Of a stretch of 64,000 bases of DNA, positions 55,647 through 64,000 are shown one piece after another. Numbering within the stretch: the first letter of the stretch is position 1; each line of letters begins with the position of its first letter. The stretch is taken from contig NZ_JYLD01000005.1 in NCBI RefSeq assembly GCF_001043025.1, positions 186,001 to 250,000 of the forward strand. Reading direction: 5' to 3'. The notes beneath the pieces are model-generated. The model was not told where the DNA came from. It did no database searches and saw only the letters and a list, made by a program, of their open reading frames with translations. The translations under genes were made by a program, and so were the position numbers. This DNA comes from Pseudomonas helleri (GTDB lineage Bacteria; Pseudomonadota; Gammaproteobacteria; Pseudomonadales; Pseudomonadaceae).

Positions 55647-58109
55647 ATGTCCGCTGCCGTTCAACCTCTTTTCTTGCCCGCGCGTAGCCGCTTGGCCATT
55701 GCCCTGCAGGCGGTCTTGCTGGGCGGTGCTGTGCTGGCAGCCGTGCAACCGTTTTCGATGACGGTGGCCGCATCGGTCAGTGCGCAACGCAGTTTCGATG
55801 TGCCGGCCAGTACGCTGGAGGACGCACTTAACCGCTTTGCCCAGCAGGCCAATATCTCGCTGCCTTACGACCCGGCACTGGTACAGAACAAACAGGCGCC
55901 AGCCCTCAAGGGCCGATTTGATGTACCACAAGCGTTGCAGCAATTGCTCAAAGGCAGCGGCCTGACCGCCACCGAAGGGGCCAACGGGGTGTGGACGCTG
56001 TACCCGCTGACCTCTGGCAGCGCAGACGGCAAGTTACAACTACAGGCCACCAGTGTGACCGGCGTGGCATTGGGCGGGACCACCGAAGGCAGCAATTCCT
56101 ACACCACGGGCGAAACCAGTACGGCAACCAAATTGCCCCTTTCTTTGCGTGAAACACCGCAGTCAGTCACGGTCATTACCCGTCAGCAAATGACCGATCA
56201 AGGGCTAGGCAGCATTGCTCAAGTGATGGAGCAAACGCCGGGCATAACCGTGATGCACGATGACAGCGAGCGTTACAACTTCTATTCCCGCGGTTTCACC
56301 CTGGATAACTTCCAGTACGACGGCGTACCGACCTCGGACTTCACTACCAATACCAACGGTCTAGGCATGCGCGACATGGCCATTTACGACCGGGTAGAAG
56401 TGGTGCGCGGTTCCACCGGTTTGATGAGCGGCGTGGGCAGCCCGTCGGGGGCGGTGAATCTGGTGCGCAAACGCCCGACCAAAGACTTCCAGGGCTATGT
56501 GTCGGGCAGCGGTGGCTCGTGGGACCGCTATCGCAGTGAACTGGACTTGTCGGGCCCCTTGACTGAAAACGGCGCGGTGCGCGGGCGCGTGGTGGCCGCC
56601 CATGAAGATGGACGCTCCTTTATCGACCGTTACTCGTCCATCAAAGATGTGTTCTATGGCATCGCTGAGGCTGATCTGACCGACGATACGACGCTGTATG
56701 CCGGTATCGACTATCAAAAAATCGACTCCAATGGTTCAAGCTTTGGCCAGTTGCCGCTGTATTACAGCGATGGCAGCCGAACCCACTTTAAGCGCTCCAT
56801 GAACCCGGCCGCCAAGTGGGCGTATGCCGACAGTAAAAGCACCAAGTACTTCGCCGGGGTAGAGCAGCGTTTCGATAACGATTGGCTGTTGAAAGTCGAA
56901 GCCAGCCACTGGAAGGGCAACACCGATCAGTTGCAGGGCAATATCGTGGGCTGGGGACCGTTCCCGGACAAAACCACGGGTGAAGCGCAGTTCATGAGCG
57001 GCACCAAAACCTTCGAGATCAACACCGATACGCTGGACGCCTATGCCACCGGGCCCTTTGAGTTCTTGGGGCGCAGCCATGAATTGGTGTTGGGGGCCAA
57101 TGTCAGCAATCGTCGCAACGACTACCTGGCCGAGAATGCTGACGACCTGACCATCAATTACCAAAACTGGAACAACGATGCGCCGCGTCCGGGCCCTGCT
57201 CAATTGAGCCAAGGCTTGAAACAGCGCTATAAGACGAAGGAATCGGCGCTCTATGGCGCCTTGCGCCTCAAGCCGACGGATGATTTATCGGTCATTCTCG
57301 GTGCTCGCGTGGTCGACTACGACCGCAAGGGGACAATGACCTACAACGCTGCGCAAACGGTCCCTACGCTGGATGATTCGAAAAAGACCGGCAAGCCGAT
57401 CCCCTATGCGGGGATCGTCTACGACCTGAGCGCCAATCACTCGGTTTATGCCAGCTACACCGAGATTTTTACCCCGCAAAGCTATTTCGATCGCAACGAT
57501 AAAGTGCTCGCACCGATGACCGGTAAAAGCTACGAGGCGGGCTTGAAGTCGGAGTATTTCGACGGTGCACTGAATACCAGTTTTGCCGTGTTCCTGATCA
57601 AACAGAACAACTACGCCGAATACGATGGTGTGCGCGATAACGGCGAAGATGCCTACAAGGCCATCGACGGCACTAAAACCAAGGGCTTTGAGGCCGAGAT
57701 TTCCGGTGAAGTGGCACGCGGCTGGCAATTGCTGGCGGGCTACACCTACGCTCAACCCCGGGACAAGGACGGCAAACGCATCAACAGCAATCATCCCGAG
57801 CAGTTGTTCAAACTGGCCACCAGTTACCAACTGGACGGTGACCTCAAGGACCTGACCGTGGGCGGTAATGTGTCCTGGCAAGGTTCGACTTACAGTGAGC
57901 TGGACTCATCGATCAAAGCCGACGCCAAAGAAGGCAGTTTCGCGGTGGTGGGGTTGATGGCGCGTTATGACATCAGCCAAAACCTCAGCGCCACGGTCAA
58001 CCTCAACAACGTCTTTGACCGCGAATACCTCAGTGGTTATGGCCTGTACTCAACCTACTACTATGGCGATCCGCGCAACCTGATGCTGGGGATGAAGTAC
58101 AGCTTCTGA
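55647..58109 (+). CDS. TonB-dependent siderophore receptor with N-terminal signalling domain
   Basis: 820 residues with GCAGGAGC as ribosome site. The signal peptide (to about residue 45) is followed by an STN signalling domain (FDVPASTLEDALNRFAQQAN, GRFDVPQALQQLLKGSGLTA). A plug (TPQSVTVITRQQMTDQGL, GSIAQVMEQTPGITVMHDD) and a barrel ending in GDPRNLMLGMKYSF complete the architecture of FpvA/FoxA-like receptors. With the FecI and FecR genes just upstream, the receptor would sense and import a ferric siderophore, probably produced by other organisms because no siderophore biosynthesis genes are next to it. Confidence 0.95.
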   Translation: MSAAVQPLFLPARSRLAIALQAVLLGGAVLAAVQPFSMTVAASVSAQRSFDVPASTLEDALNRFAQQANISLPYDPALVQNKQAPALKGRFDVPQALQQLLKGSGLTATEGANGVWTLYPLTSGSADGKLQLQATSVTGVALGGTTEGSNSYTTGETSTATKLPLSLRETPQSVTVITRQQMTDQGLGSIAQVMEQTPGITVMHDDSERYNFYSRGFTLDNFQYDGVPTSDFTTNTNGLGMRDMAIYDRVEVVRGSTGLMSGVGSPSGAVNLVRKRPTKDFQGYVSGSGGSWDRYRSELDLSGPLTENGAVRGRVVAAHEDGRSFIDRYSSIKDVFYGIAEADLTDDTTLYAGIDYQKIDSNGSSFGQLPLYYSDGSRTHFKRSMNPAAKWAYADSKSTKYFAGVEQRFDNDWLLKVEASHWKGNTDQLQGNIVGWGPFPDKTTGEAQFMSGTKTFEINTDTLDAYATGPFEFLGRSHELVLGANVSNRRNDYLAENADDLTINYQNWNNDAPRPGPAQLSQGLKQRYKTKESALYGALRLKPTDDLSVILGARVVDYDRKGTMTYNAAQTVPTLDDSKKTGKPIPYAGIVYDLSANHSVYASYTEIFTPQSYFDRNDKVLAPMTGKSYEAGLKSEYFDGALNTSFAVFLIKQNNYAEYDGVRDNGEDAYKAIDGTKTKGFEAEISGEVARGWQLLAGYTYAQPRDKDGKRINSNHPEQLFKLATSYQLDGDLKDLTVGGNVSWQGSTYSELDSSIKADAKEGSFAVVGLMARYDISQNLSATVNLNNVFDREYLSGYGLYSTYYYGDPRNLMLGMKYSF

Positions 58110-58178
58110 CAAGGGTTTCATGTCGCAGCGGGGACGATTGGGCTATGGTTGAGCAACCATTCCAAGCGGAGCCAGACG

Positions 58179-58955
58179 ATGAGCGACTCAACCCTTCATC
58201 ATGCTGCGGCTGAGGGCTATGCCCAGGGCGCTGATACTTATGTGCGCGGGCGCCCTGATTACCCGCCCCAGGTCAGCGCCTGGCTGACTCACACCCTGGG
58301 CCTGGAGCCTGGCCAGACGGTACTCGAAGTGGGTGCCGGAACTGGCAAATTCACCCCGCGCCTGTTGCAGACCGGCGCACGGGTGATCGTGCTTGAGCCG
58401 GTCCAGGCCATGCTCGCCAAGCTGTCAAAGGCCCATCCTGAGGTCGAAGCCCATCAAGGCACCGTACAAGCCATTCCGTTGGCCGATGCCAGTGTCGACG
58501 TGGTGGTGTGCGCACAAGCCTTTCACTGGTTTGCCAACCATGAAGCCTTGGCCGAGATCCATCGCGTGCTTAAACCGGGCGGGCGCCTGGGGCTGATCTG
58601 GAATCTGCGTGATGCCAGCGTACCGTGGGTGGCGGAGCTCGATGCGTTGGTCAATCAATGGGAAGCCGACGCGCCACGCTTCTACACCGGCGCCTGGCGT
58701 CAGGCGTTTCCGTATGACGGCCTTGGGCCGTTGCAAGAGCAACGGTTCATTCAGCCTCATAACGGGCCGGTCGAGGACGTGATTTTCAATCGCGTGCGTT
58801 CCACCAGCTTTATCTCGGCACTGGCGCCTGATGAGCGGGAAAAGGTGGAGCAGCAGTTGCGTGCGTTTGTCGCGTCACACAGCGTGTTGAATCACGGCGG
58901 GGAAGTCAGCGTGCCGTACATCACTTACGCGTTTGTGACGCAAAAACCGGCGTGA
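58179..58955 (+). CDS. Class I SAM-dependent methyltransferase
   Basis: 258 residues from ATG 58179, with GGAG 8 nt upstream. The SAM-binding motif I is VLEVGAGTGKFTPRLLQ, followed by motif II ADASVDVVVCAQAFHWF and motif III RVLKPGGRLGLIWN. The YxxG-PDYP opening (GRPDYPPQVSAWL) is common in small-molecule methyltransferases of the UbiE/SmtA-like group. The substrate is unknown. It follows the siderophore receptor, but the 69-bp gap gives no strong operon evidence. Confidence 0.9.
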   Translation: MSDSTLHHAAAEGYAQGADTYVRGRPDYPPQVSAWLTHTLGLEPGQTVLEVGAGTGKFTPRLLQTGARVIVLEPVQAMLAKLSKAHPEVEAHQGTVQAIPLADASVDVVVCAQAFHWFANHEALAEIHRVLKPGGRLGLIWNLRDASVPWVAELDALVNQWEADAPRFYTGAWRQAFPYDGLGPLQEQRFIQPHNGPVEDVIFNRVRSTSFISALAPDEREKVEQQLRAFVASHSVLNHGGEVSVPYITYAFVTQKPA

Positions 58956-59050
58956 TTCCCTCTCAACTCTCGGAAAGCTACGCGTACTACAAACCAAACG
59001 GATCCTTCTGACAGGGTGGTTCCGCACCCCCTCGGCATACTGGCTGGGCG

Positions 59051-59079
59051 CCGCTAACTGGCAATTTGACAGTTAGCGG
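59051..59079. other. Perfect hairpin upstream of T6SS effector gene
   Basis: CCGCTAACTG (59051-59060) and its complement CAGTTAGCGG (59070-59079) with loop GCAATTTGA, about 80 bp before the effector gene. It could be the end of the methyltransferase transcript or a leader element for the effector. Confidence 0.6.
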
Positions 59080-59110
59080 GCACTCAACCTTCCTCAACCA
59101 GGATGCCGAC

Positions 59111-59161
59111 ATGACCCTATTACACAACAACGCTCACGCCTTGCCCGGTGCCTGCGTATGA
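59111..59161 (+). CDS. Possible 16-codon leader peptide
   Basis: ATG at 59111 opens MTLLHNNAHALPGACV and its TGA overlaps the effector start (ATGA at 59158-59161), a translational coupling arrangement. An AGGATG ribosome-like site lies about 8 nt upstream. The effector start itself has no strong site, so coupling through this leader is plausible. Confidence 0.35.
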   Translation: MTLLHNNAHALPGACV

Positions 59162-61002
59162 AGCGCATGAACATCACCGTCGGGTCCAGGACGACGGTGG
59201 GCGGCGTGGTGGTGACGGGCTGGGAGCTGATGACAATCAACGACCAGATTCTGGCCCGCGAAGGTGACAGCATCGAGTGTCCTGTGTGCGGCAGCACAGG
59301 CGTTATCGTACTGTGCGGTCCGCGCCATGATGAATCACTGGGAGGGCGGCAAGCCGCGCTGGAAGGCGACTTGTGCCAGTGCCTGTGCCGCCCTGCGCCG
59401 CGACTGATCCCTGATCAATACATCAGAGGCCAAGTGCTGGGAGATACCAGAGGGCCTCAGCAGAGTTACATGGAGTATTTGGCTCAGTGGCCCGAATCGC
59501 CGGCACCTAAAAAAACAGCGCCCGTTAATCCCGAGCCCGAGCTGGAAGAAGAGGACGAAGAAGAGGAACAGGACACCGGCATCACCCTGCATGTGGGCTT
59601 GTTCTTCGATGGCACCGGGAATAACCAGGGCAACAGCGAGGCGGCGCGAGGTTGCCTGGCCATTAGCTTGGGTATAGGTGAACAGGAAGGCGCGGATATA
59701 CGTCAGCATTGCGCGAGCTTTGGCTTTGACGGTAAAGGAAACTCGCCGGATAACAGCTATAGCAACGATGTCACCAATGTGGCGCGGCTTTATGACTTGT
59801 ATCCGGATCATGCGGATACGCAATTGCCGCAAGGAACTGAAGAGGCGTTTCTCAGTGTCTACCTAGAAGGTATCGGTACAGTCACGGGGCAAGCTGACTC
59901 GGTCTATGGCCAGGCTAGCGGTCAAGGCAGCACTGGTATTGTGGCGCGAGTTGAGCAAGCGCCTGCGCTGATTTTGGAGCAGGTTCGAACACTGCAAGAC
60001 AACAATCCCGGCCTGACTATTTGGCGAATCGTTATCGATCTGTTTGGCTTCAGTCGTGGTGCCGCTGCTGCACGGCATTGTGCCAATGACTTGTTGAAGG
60101 GGCCGAAAAGCCTTATCGCCCAATCGATCCCTCCGGGAACGAAGGGCATGTCAGATGGCTTTAGATGGCGCCACCGAACTGATTTCAACCTCAACTTTAT
60201 CGGCCTGTTTGATACGGTGCCTGGGATGGTTGCACCCTTAAGCGGCGACTTTAGCCCGCATAACGCCAGTAACCCTGGTCTCAACCTGCACCTTGCCCCT
60301 GGCATTGCGCGCTATGTGGTGCAATTTGTGGCGCGCAGCGAATATCGTCATAACTTCTCACTGGTTCGTACCGACAATGACATCGAGCTGCCCGGTGTCC
60401 ATTCCGATATTGGCGGCGGTTATTTGCCTCTGGCCACCGAAAAAGTGCTGCTGAGTAAACCCCAGAGCAGTCAGGTGCCTGTCGACATGCCAGAAACTTC
60501 CACGGTCGCTTATGACCGAGCCCGTCAGCTCATGGGGGTTATGCTGCCGGATCTGGAGCCCTATCTGCAGCGCTGGAGTGTCGACACATGGGCGGTGGTT
60601 CTGCCTTATAACAGACGCCGTGACATGTTTGCCGAGAAACGCGTGTATGCCGCCCTACGCAGTGAACGGCAAGTGCATGGTCAGTTGTCACTGATTTACT
60701 TGCGAGCCATGCGCGAGTTGGGAGTACGAAATGGGGTTCCTTTCGTATCCATTGATGATCGTAACCCTGCATTGGCGATTCCTGCTGACCTGCACGACAT
60801 TGCCATCAAACTGCAAGCGTATGCCGTCGGCGACAGCTTTCCCGGACTGACCCATGAAGAGGTGGCTTTACTACAGCGCAAATACATCCACTTGTCAGGC
60901 AATTGGAATGCTGCCAGCGGCAAGAACAACAGCGACATTGAGGTGCTCTTTATTAATCGGCCGGCTGCAGGCGGTAAACGGGCGGTGCATCCCAATGAGT
61001 AA
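59158..61002 (+). CDS. Type VI secretion effector: PAAR-like N-terminus with DUF2235 (Tle1-type) hydrolase
   Basis: 614 residues. Residues 1-about 85 are PAAR-like (MNITVGSRTTVGGVVVTGWE, GDSIECPVCGSTGVIVLCGP), the tip that caps a VgrG spike. A Glu-rich linker (PELEEEDEEEEQDTGI) precedes the DUF2235 alpha/beta hydrolase domain (HVGLFFDGTGNNQGN), whose nucleophile motif is FGFSRGAAAARHC (GxSxG form GFSRG). The other catalytic signatures are GLFDTVPGMVAP and LPGVHSDIGGGY. DUF2235 proteins include Tle1 phospholipases that damage target cell membranes. No VgrG or structural T6SS gene is in the window, so it is an orphan effector. Its end overlaps the immunity gene by 8 bp. Confidence 0.9.
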   Translation: MKRMNITVGSRTTVGGVVVTGWELMTINDQILAREGDSIECPVCGSTGVIVLCGPRHDESLGGRQAALEGDLCQCLCRPAPRLIPDQYIRGQVLGDTRGPQQSYMEYLAQWPESPAPKKTAPVNPEPELEEEDEEEEQDTGITLHVGLFFDGTGNNQGNSEAARGCLAISLGIGEQEGADIRQHCASFGFDGKGNSPDNSYSNDVTNVARLYDLYPDHADTQLPQGTEEAFLSVYLEGIGTVTGQADSVYGQASGQGSTGIVARVEQAPALILEQVRTLQDNNPGLTIWRIVIDLFGFSRGAAAARHCANDLLKGPKSLIAQSIPPGTKGMSDGFRWRHRTDFNLNFIGLFDTVPGMVAPLSGDFSPHNASNPGLNLHLAPGIARYVVQFVARSEYRHNFSLVRTDNDIELPGVHSDIGGGYLPLATEKVLLSKPQSSQVPVDMPETSTVAYDRARQLMGVMLPDLEPYLQRWSVDTWAVVLPYNRRRDMFAEKRVYAALRSERQVHGQLSLIYLRAMRELGVRNGVPFVSIDDRNPALAIPADLHDIAIKLQAYAVGDSFPGLTHEEVALLQRKYIHLSGNWNAASGKNNSDIEVLFINRPAAGGKRAVHPNE

Positions 61003-61648
61003 ATTCAAGCTGCTATGGGTGTGCGCTGTGTTTGGGCTGATGGTGGGCTGTACCAAGGGCAGCAATGGGTTGCCCTATGATGGCTGGCGGCTTGGACTGT
61101 TCGCCCCCAACTACATGGAAGTGTGGATCGAAACCGCAGATGCGGTGGATGTGCGAGACCGTGTATTCAAACGAGCCATGAGTGGAGTAGCCGCTATCCA
61201 GACTCCTAAAAACCTCAAAGGTAATCCTCGCGGTTGGCCAAGTTATCCCGGTTGGGGTAAAGGTAAATATGTTTACGGGGCTGCTGTACCACGCCTGATT
61301 TATGTGCGCTGGCAATCATTGGTAGAGCCACAAACCTACGAGGCTTATATCGTGATCCCCACAGCCATTCAGCAGGCCATGGTCAAGCCTGAGAAAGCCT
61401 TTTGCGAGTTCGATGCCAAATGGATCACCGGTTACCGTAAAGGCGTGACGGTAGGGCTGGCCCCCGGCGGTATTGCCAAGGTGTGGATCTCGGGCCCTTG
61501 CGTCAGCCCAATCGAAGTGACCAGGGTTCAGGGAGAAGTAGTGAAAGAAGGACCTTATGGCGGGAAGTCCGAAGGCCATCATTTCCCGCTTGGCGAAACG
61601 TCAAAAGCCTACATCGAAAAATACGGGGTGCCTTATGGCTCTTGGTAA
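60995..61648 (+). CDS. DUF2931 lipoprotein, probable immunity protein (copy 1)
   Basis: 217 residues; the ATG at 60995 overlaps the effector stop by 8 bp, so the two are translated together. The lipoprotein signal is MSKFKLLWVCAVFGLMVGC. The mature part has NYMEVWIETADAVDVRDRVF and IVIPTAIQQAMVKPEKAFC. DUF2931 lipoproteins follow DUF2235/Tle effectors in other bacteria and neutralise them in the periplasm; the role here is inferred from that linkage. Nearly identical to the next gene except in the signal and C-terminal region. Confidence 0.88.
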   Translation: MSKFKLLWVCAVFGLMVGCTKGSNGLPYDGWRLGLFAPNYMEVWIETADAVDVRDRVFKRAMSGVAAIQTPKNLKGNPRGWPSYPGWGKGKYVYGAAVPRLIYVRWQSLVEPQTYEAYIVIPTAIQQAMVKPEKAFCEFDAKWITGYRKGVTVGLAPGGIAKVWISGPCVSPIEVTRVQGEVVKEGPYGGKSEGHHFPLGETSKAYIEKYGVPYGSW

Positions 61649-61678
61649 AGGGCCGCCGCACACGGGCGGTGCATCCCA

Positions 61679-62335
61679 ATGAATACATTCAAGCTGCTAT
61701 GGGTGTGCGGTGTACTTGGGTTGATGGCGGGCTGTGCCAAGGGCAGCAATGGGTTGCCCTATGATGGCTGGCGGCTTGGACTGTTCGCTCCCAACTATAT
61801 GGAAGTGTGGATCGAAACCGCAGATGCGGTGGATGTGCGAGACCGTGTATTCAAACGAGCCATGAGTGGAGTGGCCGCAATTCAGACGCCTAAAAACCTC
61901 AAAGGTAATCCTCGCGGTTGGCCCAGCTATCCCGGTTGGGGTAAAGGTAAATATGTTTACGGGGCTGCTGTACCACGCCTGATTTATGTGCGCTGGCAAT
62001 CATTGGTAGAGCCACAAACCTACGAGGCTTATATCGTGATCCCCGAAGCCATTCAGCAGGCCATGGTCAAACCTGAGAAAGCTTTTTGTGCCGCCGATGC
62101 CAAATGGATCACCGGTTACCGCAAAGGCGTGACCGTAGGGTTGGCACCCGGCGGTATTGCCAAGGTGTGGATTTCAGGCCCTTGCGTCAGCCCAATCGAA
62201 GTGGCCAGGGTTCAAGGAGAAATCGTTAAGGAAGGGCCTTCTGGCGGCCAGACTAATGGCAAATATGCCTTGCCGTTAGAGCCAGAAACAAAAGCCTACA
62301 TCGAAAAATACGGGGTGCCTTATGGGTCTTGGTAA
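61679..62335 (+). CDS. DUF2931 lipoprotein, probable immunity protein (copy 2, tandem duplicate)
   Basis: 218 residues, with signal MNTFKLLWVCGVLGLMAGC. Residues about 20-120 are identical to copy 1. Differences cluster at EAIQQ (T in copy 1), FCAADAKW (FCEFDAKW in copy 1) and the stretch SGGQTNGKYALPLEPETKAY (YGGKSEGHHFPLGETSKAY in copy 1). The duplication carries the end of the effector gene, including CGGGCGGTGCATCCCAATGA, ahead of the start. A second copy may protect against a variant effector. Confidence 0.88.
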   Translation: MNTFKLLWVCGVLGLMAGCAKGSNGLPYDGWRLGLFAPNYMEVWIETADAVDVRDRVFKRAMSGVAAIQTPKNLKGNPRGWPSYPGWGKGKYVYGAAVPRLIYVRWQSLVEPQTYEAYIVIPEAIQQAMVKPEKAFCAADAKWITGYRKGVTVGLAPGGIAKVWISGPCVSPIEVARVQGEIVKEGPSGGQTNGKYALPLEPETKAYIEKYGVPYGSW

Positions 62336-62348
62336 AGGGCCACCGCTC

Positions 62349-62382
62349 CTCGCGATCTTTGTTATGGCCAAAAGATCGCGAG
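62349..62382. terminator. Bidirectional hairpin between imm copy 2 and tal
   Basis: CTCGCGATCTTT (62349-62360) pairs perfectly with AAAGATCGCGAG (62371-62382) around GTTATGGCCA. It lies between convergent genes and is a REP-family half-element. Confidence 0.7.
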
Positions 62383-62412
62383 ACGCGCCAACAGAAGGTG
62401 GGGTGTCAGCCG

Positions 62413-63336
62413 TTAGTTACCTGACAGCAGGGCTTCAAGTTTTTCTTGGTCGCGGGCGAATTGGCGGATGCCTTCGGCCAGTTTTTCAGTGGCCATGGCG
62501 TCTTCGTTCGAAGCCCAGCGAAATTGCGCTTCGTTGAGGGTCAAACGCGGCTCGCCGGTCGCGCCGGGGCTGAGTTTGCGCGCCAGTGCGCCGTCGTCCA
62601 GCGCCAGTTTTTCCAGCAGGTCCGGGCTGATGGTCAGGCGATCGCAGCCTGCCAGTTGCTCGATCTGGTTGGTGTTGCGAAAGCTCGCGCCCATGACCAC
62701 GGTCTTGTAATCATTGGCCTTGTAGTAGTTGTAGATGCGGGTTACCGACTGCACGCCCGGATCATCTGAGCCGGTGTAATCAATACCGGTGGACTTCTTG
62801 TACCAGTCGTAGATTCGGCCCACGAACGGCGAGATCAAAAACACCCCGGCATCGGCACAAGCTGCGGCCTGGGCAAACGAGAACAGCAGGGTCAGGTTTG
62901 TCTGGATACCGGCTTTTTCGAGCTTCTCGGCGGCACGGATGCCTTCCCAGGTCGACGCCAGCTTGATCAATACGCGGTCACGGCTTACGCCGGCCTTGTC
63001 ATACAGCTCGATTAATTGATTGGCTTTTTGCAGCAGGGCTGGCTCGTCAAACGACAGGCGCGCATCGACTTCGGTGGAGATACGGCCCGGAATGACCTTC
63101 AAGATACCGCTACCCACCGACACCGCGAAAAGATCGCAGGCCAGGCCAACATCACCTTTGGCGTGGGTGATAGCGTTTTTCAGCAGGTCGGCATAACCCG
63201 GCAGGGCTGCGGCCTTGAGCAGCAGGGAAGGGTTGGTGGTGGCATCAACGGGTTTGAGGCGGGTAATCGCGTCGAGGTCGCCGGTGTCTGCGACCACGGT
63301 GGTGAACTGCTTGAGTTGTTCCAGCTTGGAAGTCAT
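62413..63336 (-). CDS. tal: Transaldolase
   Basis: 307 residues from ATG 63336 (start [20 protein letters not shown]), the usual transaldolase length; an upstream in-frame extension has no site. The Schiff-base Lys is K125 in [12 protein letters not shown]. Further family motifs are [28 protein letters not shown] and [12 protein letters not shown]. It moves a dihydroxyacetone unit in the non-oxidative pentose phosphate pathway. It is monocistronic here. Confidence 0.96.
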   Translation of the reverse strand: MTSKLEQLKQFTTVVADTGDLDAITRLKPVDATTNPSLLLKAAALPGYADLLKNAITHAKGDVGLACDLFAVSVGSGILKVIPGRISTEVDARLSFDEPALLQKANQLIELYDKAGVSRDRVLIKLASTWEGIRAAEKLEKAGIQTNLTLLFSFAQAAACADAGVFLISPFVGRIYDWYKKSTGIDYTGSDDPGVQSVTRIYNYYKANDYKTVVMGASFRNTNQIEQLAGCDRLTISPDLLEKLALDDGALARKLSPGATGEPRLTLNEAQFRWASNEDAMATEKLAEGIRQFARDQEKLEALLSGN

Positions 63337-63548
63337 GAGCGTCTCTGTCTCAAAGGTATTAATGGCTGTACAGATGGAGTACGTCGTCGAGCAAAAGTTC
63401 TTTAAACGATAAGTGGCAGAATGCCGTCGAACAAGGTCGTTGTGCAACTGATCAGGAGATTTAATCGCGAGAAAAGCAATCTGTGGAGGGTTGGCTATAC
63501 CTACAACTCCATGTTCAAACGGTTGCGTCTCATACAGGAGTTTCCACC

Positions 63549-64000
63549 ATGAAACCTGGGTTGATGATCGGTACGTTATGCCTCGCTACGCTGGTACTGG
63601 CCGGATGCGCCAGCAAGGTTCAGCAACCGGATGAATACTCCGGCTTTTTAAAAGATTACAGCCGACTTAAAGAAGCCCGGTCGCCTTCGGGGGCTGAGGT
63701 CATGCGCTGGGTTGATCCCACGATCAAGGTCGACCAATACACCAGTGTGTATATAGAGCCGAGCCAGCTCTATCCGGCGCCAAAACCTACCGAGAAAATT
63801 CCGCAGAGCACGTTGAACGCGATTACGGCCTACTACGATCAGGCGCTCAAACGAGAGATCAGTAAAGTGCTGCCGCTGGCCAGCGCGCCAGGGCCAGGGG
63901 TGATTGTGGTGCGCCCGGCGATTACTGCCGTCAGCAGCCAAACTGAAAGCCTGGCACCTTATGAGTACATCCCTGTCGCTCTGGTGGCGGCAGCGGTGAC
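63549..64000 (+). CDS. DUF3313-like lipoprotein (C-terminus outside window)
   Basis: 150 codons are visible from ATG 63549, with CAGGAG upstream. The signal [20 protein letters not shown] ends in a lipobox (LAGC). The mature part ([35 protein letters not shown]) has the pattern of DUF3313 lipoproteins, and it continues in frame to the window end with no stop. It is divergent from tal. Function unknown. Confidence 0.8.
   Translation, partial: MKPGLMIGTLCLATLVLAGCASKVQQPDEYSGFLKDYSRLKEARSPSGAEVMRWVDPTIKVDQYTSVYIEPSQLYPAPKPTEKIPQSTLNAITAYYDQALKREISKVLPLASAPGPGVIVVRPAITAVSSQTESLAPYEYIPVALVAAAV

Larger units (their letters stand above)
60979..62335. repeat. Tandem duplication covering effector 3' end and immunity gene
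   Basis: The unit beginning CGGGCGGTGCATCCCAATGA at 60979 recurs at 61663, so each unit is about 684 bp. Both copies retain the effector's last codons before the DUF2931 start, showing that the duplication endpoint fell inside the effector gene. Confidence 0.9.

Overview
The window looks like a chromosomal segment of a Pseudomonas species of the broad P. fluorescens lineage. The evidence is several Pseudomonas-typical genes (an RsmA-type csrA, DUF2790 and DUF2934 proteins, a glycogen locus in Pseudomonas-like order, an FpvA-type receptor with FecI/FecR) and many REP-like inverted repeats of the TGTGGGAGCGGGCTTGCTCGCGAT and TGTAGGAGCGAGCTTGTCTCGCGAT types. Species cannot be fixed from the sequence alone. 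No rRNA, tRNA, CRISPR array, transposase or integrase was seen.

Layout. 1-7.8 kb: an organosulfur-type locus with a sensor-less sigma-54 activator (cut by the window edge), an SfnB/DszC-like flavin monooxygenase and a private ExbB-ExbD-TonB system. A TonB-dependent receptor is divergent from these, and a LysR regulator follows it. Two divergent sigma-54 (-24/-12) promoter matches lie between tonB and the receptor. 8-16 kb: a 27-codon membrane peptide, an unknown AT-rich gene, an OmpR/EnvZ-type two-component system facing secreted DUF2790 and thioredoxin-like proteins, a phage-type GH19 lysozyme/chitinase, ppnN, a DUF1269 protein, csrA and a SPOR-like lipoprotein. 16.4-25.2 kb: an orphan LuxR-type HTH protein, then a complete reductive pyrimidine degradation set (TetR/RutR-like regulator, preA, preT, dihydropyrimidinase, NCS1 transporter, carbamoyl-amino-acid amidase).

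25.7-29.5 kb: an AT-rich four-gene operon encoding a cysteine-synthase-like PLP enzyme, a phosphoribosyltransferase, an EamA exporter and an ATP-grasp ligase. It looks like a compact, probably acquired, biosynthesis-and-export cassette for an unknown amino-acid-derived metabolite. It is the best candidate in the window for an undescribed system. 29.5-39 kb: an RND efflux operon (pump, adaptor, outer-membrane channel), a small lipoprotein, a MocR regulator and ccoG. 39.5-49 kb: glycogen metabolism (glgB facing glgA-malQ-DUF2934-glgX-EEP hydrolase) without the treY/treZ/treS/glgE genes that are interleaved with it in P. aeruginosa.

49.3-64 kb: a DUF411 metal-binding protein, an AraC regulator with an oxidoreductase, a DUF4946-type secreted protein, a serine-type transporter, a FecI-FecR-siderophore receptor surface-signalling set, a methyltransferase, an orphan PAAR-DUF2235 type VI secretion effector with two tandemly duplicated DUF2931 lipoproteins (probable immunity), transaldolase, and the start of a DUF3313-like lipoprotein cut by the window end.

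Long open frames antisense to these genes were judged to be shadows caused by codon bias and are not annotated.
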